Shown here in pieces: positions 1 through 7,051 of a stretch of 7,051 bases of DNA (its first letter is position 1; every line of letters begins with the position of its first letter). The DNA is from Calditrichota bacterium (GTDB taxonomy: Bacteria > Electryoneota > RPQS01), in contig JAGVEU010000160.1 of NCBI GenBank assembly GCA_020057985.1, positions 1 through 7,051 of the forward strand. Direction: 5' to 3'. Under the pieces are notes generated by a model. It had not been told where the DNA came from. It worked only from the letters and a program-made list of their open reading frames with translations, and made no database searches. A program made the position numbers and the translations under genes.

Positions 1-2
1 AG

Positions 3-116
3 ATTGTCGTCACAAATGTGCTGTGGCCTGACTTCAAACGCTCGCAACTTCTGGAGGCGATCGAAGACTTCAGCCGCCGCCACCGCCGGTTTGGCAGAGT
101 GGAGGAAACCACGTGA
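3..116 (+). CDS. C-terminal end of an unidentified upstream gene (5' partial)
   Basis: An open frame enters from the left edge and ends at a TGA at 114-116, giving 37 visible residues. They begin IVVTNVLWPDFKRSQ and end RRFGRVEETT, with a charged, arginine-rich helix-like stretch before the stop. I do not recognise the family; the tail is too short to carry a diagnostic motif. Support for it being a real gene comes from its 4-nt GTGA overlap with the next gene and from the strong Shine-Dalgarno of that next gene lying inside this frame, which is the usual arrangement of coupled operon genes. It might be a partner of the flavin-fold protein that follows, but nothing in the visible residues shows this. 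Confidence 0.6.
   Translation: MVVTNVLWPDFKRSQLLEAIEDFSRRHRRFGRVEETT
101..105 (+). promoter_or_regulatory. Ribosome-binding site of the FAD-fold gene
   Basis: GGAGG stands 7 nt ahead of the GTG at 113. This is a near-ideal Shine-Dalgarno at ideal spacing, and it decides the start codon of the 227-residue gene even though that codon is GTG and overlaps the upstream stop. Confidence 0.85.
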
Positions 117-796
117 CTCCGGCCGAACGCGTGGCCTCACTGCTCAAGGACATCGTCGGTGATGCACTGATTCAGGTGACGCCGTATCCTGTGGTTGCGC
201 CTCGAAAACTCGAAGTAGTGCCGCGAATCTTGAGCATTGCGCGTGCTGAGAGCTTTCGAGTGATGTTTCTTGGAAACGGTACGACCTTTTCGTCGGATTT
301 CTCCTTGTTGCGCGACAATGTCATCGCGGTTACTACCATTGTGATGTCTGGAATTGAGAAGCTCACACCCTTCGCAGTGCGAGTGCTGGCAGGAACGCCT
401 GTCAGTCATATCCTGAAGTCTGAAATAGACTTTGGGCAGCGAACCGTCGGCGGGCTGATCGCATCATCTCCTTCTCAAACGAAGATGCAGATTCCACGTG
501 TGCTCGTGACACGAATGAGGGCGCTCGAAGTGCTTACTGCGAAGGGTGAGTTTCGCCACTTCAATTTCCCTTCGCTTGCTCATCCTGACGATCCAGGGAT
601 TGCTAACTGCTTTCTTGGTTCCAAGGGACGTCTGGCTATGATTGCTGCCATACACCTTGTGCCGCCCTTACCGTTCTACGACCGGGATCATGATCCGAGA
701 ATCTCTACACAGCACGGGATGCTCGAAACCAGACCCGCCCTTGCGCAGGAGGAAGTGGAATCACTGCTCGATCCCGAGGGCGTGTTCAAGTGGTGA
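113..796 (+). CDS. Short FAD-binding (PCMH/GlcE-like) domain protein
   Basis: This 227-residue protein has no signal peptide or membrane segment and so is probably cytoplasmic. It resembles the FAD-binding domain of the glycolate oxidase GlcD/GlcE group (PCMH, FAD_binding_4 fold). The family pattern is seen in order. GNGTTFSSDF at residues 54-63 sits where the pyrophosphate loop (GxGT) belongs. A beta-rich stretch at 70-100 contains VLAGTPVSHIL. TVGGLIASSP at 111-120 matches the tiGGxia segment. GSKGRLAMIAAIHLVPPLP at 169-187 matches the GSeGtLGiiTeatLrl-P end of the domain. LDPEGVFKW at 219-227 matches the fDPxGif tail of GlcD/GlcE. The large substrate-binding cap domain is absent; GlcE of E. 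coli is about 350 residues. The usual asparagine/glycine run after GG is replaced by SSPSQTK, so FAD binding may be weakened or lost. A role as a GlcE-like subunit or a regulatory remnant is possible; the substrate is unknown. MurB has a distantly related fold, but its later catalytic domain is missing. The start is GTG with GGAGG 7 nt upstream; it overlaps the preceding gene by 4 nt and lies 6 nt before tamB. Confidence 0.7.
   Translation: MTPAERVASLLKDIVGDALIQVTPYPVVAPRKLEVVPRILSIARAESFRVMFLGNGTTFSSDFSLLRDNVIAVTTIVMSGIEKLTPFAVRVLAGTPVSHILKSEIDFGQRTVGGLIASSPSQTKMQIPRVLVTRMRALEVLTAKGEFRHFNFPSLAHPDDPGIANCFLGSKGRLAMIAAIHLVPPLPFYDRDHDPRISTQHGMLETRPALAQEEVESLLDPEGVFKW
792..796 (+). promoter_or_regulatory. 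Probable ribosome-binding site of tamB, overlapping the preceding stop codon
   Basis: GGTGA, 6 nt ahead of the ATG at 803, matches the 3' half of the full anti-anti-SD string AGGAGGTGA, and its last three bases are the TGA stop of the FAD-fold gene. No stronger purine run lies at proper distance (GAGGG at 776-780 is too far). Ribosomes ending the upstream gene would stand directly on the tamB start, so reinitiation is likely. Confidence 0.45.
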
Positions 797-802
797 TTCA
801 CC

Positions 803-3800
803 ATGATCGAAGGACCTCAGATTCCGCGAAAAAGAAAAGCCATCATCCGTTGGATCATCACAACGGCTGTCGCACTGGCCATCTTGGTCAGCTTGCTCAT
901 CGTGCTCTATCCGTTGTCTACCTTGAATCGAGAGGTTGCTTCGCGATTGAGCGGGTATCTTGTCCGGCAACTCGGCCCTGATGCATCCGTTGCGGCAGTC
1001 GGACTTAATTGGAAGTCCGTTACATTGCACGGCGTTTCTCTTCCGCTTGATGATCGTGGCTCTCGGCTTGACATCCCTGAGATCGAAGTTGAGATTGATC
1101 TTTTTGGACTGATACGCCAGCCCTCCAGAGCGGAACGCATGGTTCACTCTGTTGTCGCTGTGCACCCTGCTCTTTGCATCGTCTTTGCCCCCGATACTCT
1201 GGCAGAGAAATCAGACAGACGCTTGCTGCCACGAGTTGTGATCCCACATGGATTCTTTGAAACGGTTGCCCGCATGGACAGTCTGAAGAATTTGCGAGTC
1301 GAGGATGGTGTGGTTCTGCTTCAAACAGAGGGACGGAGGCAACCAATTCTGCAGGGCTTAAATGGGCGGATACTTCAGAGTAGACCGGGCGAGATCCGAC
1401 TGACGGCATCGGCGCATTATCTTGGTGACCTTCGCAATTCAGTCAAGATCACAGGAGCCCTGACGCCTGCCGATTACCGTATGGAAATCGGAGCTGTCGC
1501 GCATGTTCCCCGCGGGACTTTTCCTGCTGTGCTCGATTCAAGCCTAAGTATTTCATCCGAAGGAGGAGACGCTTCCCTGAAATTCTCCGTGCTCGATTCA
1601 GTTTCGGATCTGCACATCTCCCTGTCTGTTTCCTCGGTGGATGTGGCAACAAGATTCGGGCGATTCCACATGGATAGTGCGCGCGTGGCAGTTAATCGGG
1701 ATACGCTCTTTCTCAGTAACTTGAAAATCGAATCGGGATCTCTGGATGGAGTCCTTGACGGCAAAATCGCTCTGACCGAGAGCGGAGCGTTGCTTCTTCG
1801 GGGCCATGCACAGGCAACGGATCTGTCCTTCCTGCAAGCGTTAAGCAGAGACCTGCCCGTCATCGAGGGTCATTCGGAAGTAGAGTTCACGATTGCAGGC
1901 AATGTGCGCGATCCGATCGTCGAAATGTCATTGAAAGCGGCTTCTCTGAACGTTGCCGGAACAGGTGTTGCAAATCTGCGAAGTGAAGGAACTCTGCACG
2001 ACGACACACTTCTTATTCGTCAGCTCCAGTTCGACATTGCACAGGGACATGGTCAGTTGAATGGGATCGTCATTCTTGACGACAAGCCGCATCTATCCAT
2101 CGCCGGTCAGTTTGAGCTATCTGGATCACAATCACTTCCGGACTGGTCTCCAAACTTGCGGACTGTTCTGCTCAGAGCGGATTGCATGCTTGACGAGCCT
2201 CAGGGCACAGTGCAGTTTCTCTCGGACTCTGGACACGTGCTTGGCAATGCTACAGTCCGCAAACAAGAAGATATGTTGCTCCTTAATGTGACGCCGTCGA
2301 GCGCTGAGGGGACCACAACTCTGTGGTTTTCTTTCGAAAATGGTTTGCAGTCTATAAACGCGGAGCATGCACAATACCTACTGTCGGTATTTCTCAAGCA
2401 ACGGGACCAAGTTTGGCTCAAGTCCATAAGTTCGCTCACGGTGTCATTCGCGGGAGACAGGCGATTGGGTGACATCGGAGTGCACGCGGTTATTGCACAG
2501 GATTCAAACATTGTCTGGACGCAAATTGCACGCGAGTTCCAGTTCACAGGTTGTTACACACTCTCGGATTCTGCAAAATATGGTTTCGTCGGCAGATGGT
2601 CGGGCGTATCAGGCGGCGGCGACCCCTTTGAAGGTCGTGCCGATGTTACAATCCAGAACAATTGCATCACTGCCAATCACTTCTTTGTGGATCAGGTCGG
2701 TGATGTTCGCGGTCATGTTGATTTGCAGGCCAAGTCGCTTGACCTGAGCCTCGCTGTCCAGGATCTACCCTTTGAACGTTTTCCGATTAAACCTGCATTC
2801 TTGACTCGAGCCAAGATGTCAGGTTCTCTGCTCGGAAACCTCCATGTATACGGCGAATTAGCCGACCCTGCATGGAACACTAGCCTCTCGCTCGTGGATT
2901 GCTCTGTTTTCGATGTTACCGGTTACTGGATGAATCTCGAGCTAGCGGGAAAAGGACTAAAGGTAGACGTGGAGCGCGCGGAACTGGGACGTGATGTCCG
3001 TGGCATCGTCAGCGCCTTTGGAACCGTTGATCTTGACGCTGACAACATCTACATCGAAGCAAGCGCCGGAGCCGCTCTTGTTGAGGATTTTATCCTTGCC
3101 GTTGCAGGAGTGACAGGCCTGGCAAGTGGAGAGCTTGATGGAACAGCAAAGCTCAGTGGCAAACTATCGGCGCCGAGTGTAGACGCCCAGTTTGAAATCC
3201 GTTCCGGCAAACTTCTCGGCGCGTTGCATGTGGATGGTCTGTCGGGCAAAATTAGCAGCAATGTTGATGCTTTAGGTCAGCGTGAGATCCAAGTCTCTGA
3301 ATTTTCCTTTTTCAAGAATGCCATGTACAGATTCGTTGGGAATGCAGAGGCGGCATTGCCAAGTGGTCGCTTTAAGGCGCACCTTGAGGGAGATGGAAAC
3401 CTGCTCGATCTCGTTGACCAATTGGAACGCAACTTCCACACGCTTGAGAGCGAATGTGCTGTGTCTATGGACTTCGGAGGTACTCTTGACAAGCCGGAGT
3501 TTCTCGGAGGCGACCTTACAATTGCAGACGGACTTTTCAGTTACAGCGATGCAACTCCTGTCACCGTTTCTGTGAATGCAAGTGTCGCGGTTGTAGCGCC
3601 AGGAATCGTGGAGAAGTCAGAGTTTCGTTTTGTCAGCGGCGATCAGTCCATTACCCTTCGTGTGATTCCTGTTGGGAAAAAGGACTATCCCGATTTGAAA
3701 CCGTTGGTCATTCCGTCGCCACGGCTGGAACTCGGCGTCCTCGAAATCGAAACCAACGACAACGGAATGCCGTTTCATATACCCGGGTTCATGAAACCAG

Positions 3801-4984
3801 ATTGGCTCGGCAACTTCACTGTTGGTTCAATTGCCGGACGACCGCTGACGATATCTGCTTACGATAGCACGACGCTTTACATTCATGGTGATGTGGCAGT
3901 TCGCAATGCGCGAGTGACGTTTCCACTTCAGAAGGGGAGTGGAAAGCCGACACCACCCGTAGCGCGTTGGATTCTGAAACGACTTGAGGAAGCAATGTGG
4001 GACGTGCACCTTGGCGTCGGGTCTGGAAATCACTATGAAGTCGAGATCACAGGACTCAAGGACTCACAGGTCTTTGCGCCGTTGCGTGACTCACCTGTTT
4101 TAAGTACTCTCGCTGATTACTTGGATCACATTTCAATTGATGCGCTTGTCAACCCGACCGATGTCCCATTGCGCATTCGCGAAACCATCGCCGATACAAG
4201 TTTCTATGTACAAGGCCAAGTGGCAACCAATCGCGGACGTGTCGAATATCTCGATCAAACCTTTGCCATTGACTACGCCTACGCTGATTTCGATGAAACG
4301 AACGTGAAACCTGTTATCGAAGGTCGCGCGAAAACAATCGGAGTAGATTCCCTTGGGCAGAAACAACCGGTCTACCTCACGATCTATCAGATTGATCGCG
4401 AGACGAAAGCCCGACAGAAACGAGGGCGTCTCGATGATGTCACATTCATTCTTGAGACGGAAACAGGTGGAAGCCCTGAAGAGGCTCTGCAACTCCTGGG
4501 CTACGGCACGGTCAGCGCCGCAGGCAAGGCTGAAGATCTTGCCGCTGCCGCGGTCGCCCGAATTATCGGACGCCAATGGCTCGAACCGATTGAGCGGCGA
4601 ATCGAAAAGTGGGCATGGCTCGACGAGGTCGCGCTGAACCCGGGCGGCGGGCGCAGCCCGAATGTGCTCAGACAACAACGAGAGAAAGCGCTCGCGGATA
4701 CGCTCAAACAGAGTGCAGCGCTCCGATTTATTACCGGATCACAAGTGACGCTTGGCAAATACCTCGGAGATGACGTGTTTGTGACATACACCGGCGAATT
4801 GTCCGGAACACAGAACGCTCTGACGGGCAGTAGGCTCGGATTCGTACATTTCTGGAATATCGAATATCGAATAAAACCGTTGTCACGCGATCTTGTCCTC
4901 GATCTTGCCGTAGAATATGACGCTGTCGAACGAAAACAGGACGAATCCATTTCCTTGAAGTATTCATTCACCTTGGAGCCCTGA
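803..4984 (+). CDS. tamB: TamB-family translocation and assembly module protein (DUF490)
   Basis: The product has 1393 residues (E. coli TamB has 1259). TamB proteins are anchored in the inner membrane, span the periplasm as a long lipid-lined beta groove, contact a BamA-family barrel, and are implicated in outer-membrane protein assembly and phospholipid transfer. The N-terminus shows RKRK at 9-12 followed by a hydrophobic segment at about 13-37, an uncleaved signal anchor with N-in orientation. Residues 40-130 look like the AsmA/TamB N-terminal unit (VGLNWKSVTLHGVSL, then IPEIEVEIDLFGLI). About 1100 residues of alternating beta strands follow, with no further membrane segment. The TamB C-terminal domain is clear: NRGRVEYLDQTFAID near 1143-1157, the EEALQLLGYG motif at 1226-1235, then AAAAVARIIG and WLEPIERRIEKW, and the family hallmark VTLGKYLGDDVFVTY at 1315-1329. 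It ends with a beta-rich segment and a terminal SLKYSFTLEP. An in-frame stop at 794-796 leaves ATG 803 as the first possible start. There is no frameshift. The gene lies 4 nt before bamA and no tamA is visible, so BamA is the likely barrel partner. Confidence 0.95.
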   Translation: MIEGPQIPRKRKAIIRWIITTAVALAILVSLLIVLYPLSTLNREVASRLSGYLVRQLGPDASVAAVGLNWKSVTLHGVSLPLDDRGSRLDIPEIEVEIDLFGLIRQPSRAERMVHSVVAVHPALCIVFAPDTLAEKSDRRLLPRVVIPHGFFETVARMDSLKNLRVEDGVVLLQTEGRRQPILQGLNGRILQSRPGEIRLTASAHYLGDLRNSVKITGALTPADYRMEIGAVAHVPRGTFPAVLDSSLSISSEGGDASLKFSVLDSVSDLHISLSVSSVDVATRFGRFHMDSARVAVNRDTLFLSNLKIESGSLDGVLDGKIALTESGALLLRGHAQATDLSFLQALSRDLPVIEGHSEVEFTIAGNVRDPIVEMSLKAASLNVAGTGVANLRSEGTLHDDTLLIRQLQFDIAQGHGQLNGIVILDDKPHLSIAGQFELSGSQSLPDWSPNLRTVLLRADCMLDEPQGTVQFLSDSGHVLGNATVRKQEDMLLLNVTPSSAEGTTTLWFSFENGLQSINAEHAQYLLSVFLKQRDQVWLKSISSLTVSFAGDRRLGDIGVHAVIAQDSNIVWTQIAREFQFTGCYTLSDSAKYGFVGRWSGVSGGGDPFEGRADVTIQNNCITANHFFVDQVGDVRGHVDLQAKSLDLSLAVQDLPFERFPIKPAFLTRAKMSGSLLGNLHVYGELADPAWNTSLSLVDCSVFDVTGYWMNLELAGKGLKVDVERAELGRDVRGIVSAFGTVDLDADNIYIEASAGAALVEDFILAVAGVTGLASGELDGTAKLSGKLSAPSVDAQFEIRSGKLLGALHVDGLSGKISSNVDALGQREIQVSEFSFFKNAMYRFVGNAEAALPSGRFKAHLEGDGNLLDLVDQLERNFHTLESECAVSMDFGGTLDKPEFLGGDLTIADGLFSYSDATPVTVSVNASVAVVAPGIVEKSEFRFVSGDQSITLRVIPVGKKDYPDLKPLVIPSPRLELGVLEIETNDNGMPFHIPGFMKPDWLGNFTVGSIAGRPLTISAYDSTTLYIHGDVAVRNARVTFPLQKGSGKPTPPVARWILKRLEEAMWDVHLGVGSGNHYEVEITGLKDSQVFAPLRDSPVLSTLADYLDHISIDALVNPTDVPLRIRETIADTSFYVQGQVATNRGRVEYLDQTFAIDYAYADFDETNVKPVIEGRAKTIGVDSLGQKQPVYLTIYQIDRETKARQKRGRLDDVTFILETETGGSPEEALQLLGYGTVSAAGKAEDLAAAAVARIIGRQWLEPIERRIEKWAWLDEVALNPGGGRSPNVLRQQREKALADTLKQSAALRFITGSQVTLGKYLGDDVFVTYTGELSGTQNALTGSRLGFVHFWNIEYRIKPLSRDLVLDLAVEYDAVERKQDESISLKYSFTLEP
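4973..4978 (+). promoter_or_regulatory. Ribosome-binding site of bamA inside the tamB 3' end
   Basis: TTGGAG contains GGAG at 4975-4978, 10 nt ahead of the TTG at 4989. It lies within the last codons of tamB. It supports TTG as the bamA start, since no ATG or GTG exists in that frame between the upstream in-frame stop (4956-4958) and the end of the signal-peptide region. Confidence 0.6.
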
Positions 4985-4988
4985 CGAA

Positions 4989-7051
4989 TTGATTCACACG
5001 CAACTGCATCGCGCCACACAGTTTGTATTTCTGCACGTCTGCTTGGCTCTTCTTCTCGGGATTTCGGTTCTTTCGGCACAGGAAAGAGTACGTGTCCTGG
5101 GTCTCACGATTGAAGGAAACGAGATGACGGATGCCGGCCTGATTCGCGCCCATTCGGGATTCGCGGTGGGTAAGGAAATCACTGGTGATGACATTCAAAC
5201 TGCTATTAAGCAGCTCTGGAAACTCAATCTGTTCAGTGATGTTCAGGTGATCGAGGAGCGGCAGGTTGCAGACGGTGTCTATATTGTCCTTCGTGTCAAG
5301 GAATACCCTCGGCTCGAACGGCTCGATGTGAAAGGCAATCGAAAACTCAAGGGACAAGATCTCGAAACGCTCCTGCAATTGTCCAAGGGTCAGGTCTTGC
5401 AGCCCCGTGACATCGCGCGCCTTCAATCCCGACTCAAGAGGAAGTATGAGGAAATGGGATATCTGCTTGCCGAGATCACGGTCAAAACCTTTGTCTCGGA
5501 AGAAACTCGCCGCGAAATCGTCGAAGTCACCGTCAAGGAAGGCCGCAAAGTCAGGATCAAGAAAGTCGAGTTTGATGGCAATAAGGCATTAAGTGACGGT
5601 AAACTGCGCTCGAAAGTCAAAGGCACCAAGCGCAAGGCTCTCTTCCGCTCCGGAGAATTCAAGAAAGAAAACATCGGATCCGACAAGCAACTTCTTGCCG
5701 AGTTCTATCGCAGTCACGGTTACCGGAACTTCGAAGTTGCAGCCGACAGCGTCACTTATAGCGAGGATCGGCGGTGGGTATATGTCACGTTCTTTCTCGA
5801 CGAAGGAGCGCTATACCATTACGGTGACTTCAGTTGGTCAGGTAATAGACTCTTTTCTACTGAAGAGCTTCAATCCAAGTTGCGAGTTGTAAAAGGCGAC
5901 TTGTACAACGGCAAGAAATTCGATCTAAGTCTGGCAGATATAGGCACCAAGTATTATGATAAGGGCTATATATACGCGAGTGTGACTCCCGCCGAGAAGA
6001 TCCGTGATGACAACATTGTGGACGTTCATTTTGCGGTTACGGAGGGCAGTGAGTTCAAGGTGAACCGCATTTCGATCAGTGGCAATACCAAGACCAAGGA
6101 GAAGATCATCCGACGCGAGCTGGTGTTGTTTCCCGGCGAAACTTTCGATGTGTCTAAGTTGCGCAGATCTATTCGCGAAGTGACCATTCTCAATTATTTC
6201 TCAAACATCACACCGGACGTCGTGCCCATCAACGACAATCAAGTGGATCTTACGCTGCGAGTTGAAGAGAAATCCACCGATCAGGCCAATGCATCTGCCG
6301 GTTACAGCCAGCGAGACGGCTTCATCGGATCACTCGGATTTCAGATGAATAACTTGATGGGTAATGGTCAACAGTTCTCGTTAGACTGGAATTTCGGAGC
6401 GGTCTATCGTTCATTCTCAATCAGTTTCACCGAGCCCTGGTTCCGCAACTCGCGCACCCTTGTCGGCTTCTCTTTCTTTGATACGCATCGCGGTGGCAGT
6501 TACTACGGCTTTGATGAGGACATCATCGGTGGCACGCTGCGTGCTGGAAGGCGATTGAAATGGCCGGATGACTACTTCCGGCTTGACTACATCTACCGCC
6601 TCGACCGTACCGAGTATTCACGTTTCACAGAGGCGTTCAAGAACAGCAATCCTCGAGACTTGCAGGAGGGCGTTCCGCGGATCTCATCGAGTCTGACTCA
6701 AATCGTCACGCGCGATAGCCGTAATGATCCAGAGTTTCCCTCCGTCGGTTCTGTAAATTCACTCCGATCGGAGTTGACCGGCGGTGTATTCGGCGGCGAT
6801 GACCAGTTTGTAAAAGCCAACCTGACCAATCAATGGTATGTTCCGATGGTAGGCGATCTGGTCATGGTGAGTACAAACGAAATGGGTGCGCTTGACGGCC
6901 TTACGAGAAATCCGAGAAGCATACCTTACTTCGATTATTTCTTTATGGGCGGTGCGGGGCTGTCCCTCGGCACAAGCCTGCGTGGCTATGATGAAAGTGA
7001 AGTGGGGCCGATGATTGGCGGGTTTCCGGTAGGAGGCAAAACACTCTTCAG
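4989..7051 (+). CDS. bamA: Outer-membrane protein assembly factor BamA (Omp85), 3' partial
   Basis: BamA is the essential core of the BAM complex and folds and inserts beta-barrel proteins into the outer membrane. The frame stays open to the window edge, giving 687 residues; roughly 130 more are expected by comparison with E. coli BamA (810). A signal peptide covers residues 1-30 (hydrophobic core FVFLHVCLALLLGISVL, probable cleavage LSA|QE). Five POTRA domains follow, each opening with the typical strand and GN turn: POTRA1 about 34-105 (LTIEGNEM), POTRA2 106-183 (LDVKGNRKL), POTRA3 184-273 (VEFDGNKAL, with FYRSHGYRNFEV), POTRA4 274-353 (FSWSGNRLF) and POTRA5 354-428 (ISISGNTKT). The barrel begins near 432 with SAGYSQRDGFIGSLGF, NLMGNGQ and FTEPWF (480-485), then TRDSRNDPEFPSVGS (574-588). 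LRGYDES at 664-670 is the conserved loop-6 (V/L)RGF/Y motif with Arg665. The start is TTG, chosen because it gives a complete signal peptide, has GGAG 10 nt upstream, and no ATG or GTG is available; the next ATG (residue 46) would remove the signal peptide. It lies 4 nt after tamB and is probably translationally coupled. Confidence 0.97.
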   Translation, partial: MIHTQLHRATQFVFLHVCLALLLGISVLSAQERVRVLGLTIEGNEMTDAGLIRAHSGFAVGKEITGDDIQTAIKQLWKLNLFSDVQVIEERQVADGVYIVLRVKEYPRLERLDVKGNRKLKGQDLETLLQLSKGQVLQPRDIARLQSRLKRKYEEMGYLLAEITVKTFVSEETRREIVEVTVKEGRKVRIKKVEFDGNKALSDGKLRSKVKGTKRKALFRSGEFKKENIGSDKQLLAEFYRSHGYRNFEVAADSVTYSEDRRWVYVTFFLDEGALYHYGDFSWSGNRLFSTEELQSKLRVVKGDLYNGKKFDLSLADIGTKYYDKGYIYASVTPAEKIRDDNIVDVHFAVTEGSEFKVNRISISGNTKTKEKIIRRELVLFPGETFDVSKLRRSIREVTILNYFSNITPDVVPINDNQVDLTLRVEEKSTDQANASAGYSQRDGFIGSLGFQMNNLMGNGQQFSLDWNFGAVYRSFSISFTEPWFRNSRTLVGFSFFDTHRGGSYYGFDEDIIGGTLRAGRRLKWPDDYFRLDYIYRLDRTEYSRFTEAFKNSNPRDLQEGVPRISSSLTQIVTRDSRNDPEFPSVGSVNSLRSELTGGVFGGDDQFVKANLTNQWYVPMVGDLVMVSTNEMGALDGLTRNPRSIPYFDYFFMGGAGLSLGTSLRGYDESEVGPMIGGFPVGGKTLF

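Noticed and set aside
113..796. MurB (UDP-N-acetylenolpyruvoylglucosamine reductase) as identity of the small flavin-fold protein
   Set aside because: The GNGTT loop is compatible, but the MurB substrate domain and its catalytic Ser/Glu region are absent, while the C-terminal segments match the GlcD/GlcE type better.
4641..4660. Possible hairpin CGGGC/GCCCG late in tamB
   Set aside because: The stem is only 5 bp, lies well inside the coding region, and has no following T run, so it is not a terminator; it is explained by Gly/Pro/Arg codons.
4133..4678. 181-codon open frame on the minus strand inside tamB
   Set aside because: It is antisense to the most conserved part of the TamB C-terminal domain, and its translation resembles no family and has no domain pattern.
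4880..4916. Possible internal promoter for bamA (TTGTCA at 4880-4885, TAGAAT at 4911-4916)
   Set aside because: The spacing between the two boxes is 25 nt, far from the 16-18 needed, and no other pairing of boxes nearby fits.
4501..5079. 192-codon open frame on the minus strand across the tamB-bamA junction
   Set aside because: Its product is rich in Ser, Arg, Pro and Cys with no recognisable motif, it lies wholly antisense to two well-identified genes, and it has no clear ribosome-binding site; it is a shadow of their codon use.
4968..5426. 152-codon open frame on the minus strand over the start of bamA
   Set aside because: The forward strand encodes a signal peptide and POTRA1-2 with intact motifs; the reverse product has no independent support.
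4989..7051. TamA instead of BamA
   Set aside because: Five POTRA units are visible where TamA has three, and the barrel start motifs are of the BamA type.

Overview
The window holds a compact, single-strand (+) stretch of a chromosomal outer-membrane biogenesis locus from a diderm (LPS/outer-membrane type) bacterium. There are four coding regions: the last codons of an unidentified gene (ends at 116), a short FAD-binding-fold protein (113-796), a full-length TamB-family protein (803-4984), and the first 687 codons of bamA (4989 to the window end). GC content looks close to even. There are no insertion sequences, tRNA or rRNA genes, CRISPR arrays or other mobile-element signs. TamB and BamA together make an outer membrane certain. 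The taxon cannot be fixed from this sequence. The BamA POTRA3 style and the tamB-bamA pairing without tamA would fit an FCB-type or other non-proteobacterial lineage, but that is inference.

Layout: the genes are packed with almost no space between them. Gene 1 and the FAD-fold gene overlap by 4 nt (GTGA). The FAD-fold gene and tamB are 6 nt apart, and tamB and bamA are 4 nt apart. No intergenic region is large enough for a promoter or a terminator, so the four genes are most likely one transcript with translational coupling. The tamB ribosome-binding site overlaps the preceding stop codon, and the bamA site lies inside the tamB coding sequence.

How the genes work together: BamA is the essential outer-membrane beta-barrel insertase. 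TamB is an inner-membrane-anchored, periplasm-spanning AsmA-like protein that works with a BamA-family barrel (TamA in Proteobacteria, probably BamA itself where TamA is absent) and is implicated in barrel assembly and phospholipid transfer to the outer membrane. Their direct adjacency supports a TamB-BamA partnership. The small FAD-fold protein is the odd member: it looks like a GlcE/GlcD-type (PCMH) flavin domain stripped to its core, with degenerate nucleotide-binding motifs, and it has no known role in outer-membrane assembly.

bamA starts at a TTG codon and runs off the window, so a search for closed ORFs with ATG or GTG starts would miss it. I see no clearly new multi-gene defence or mobile system here. 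The most noteworthy element is the reduced flavin-fold protein coupled to tamB-bamA.
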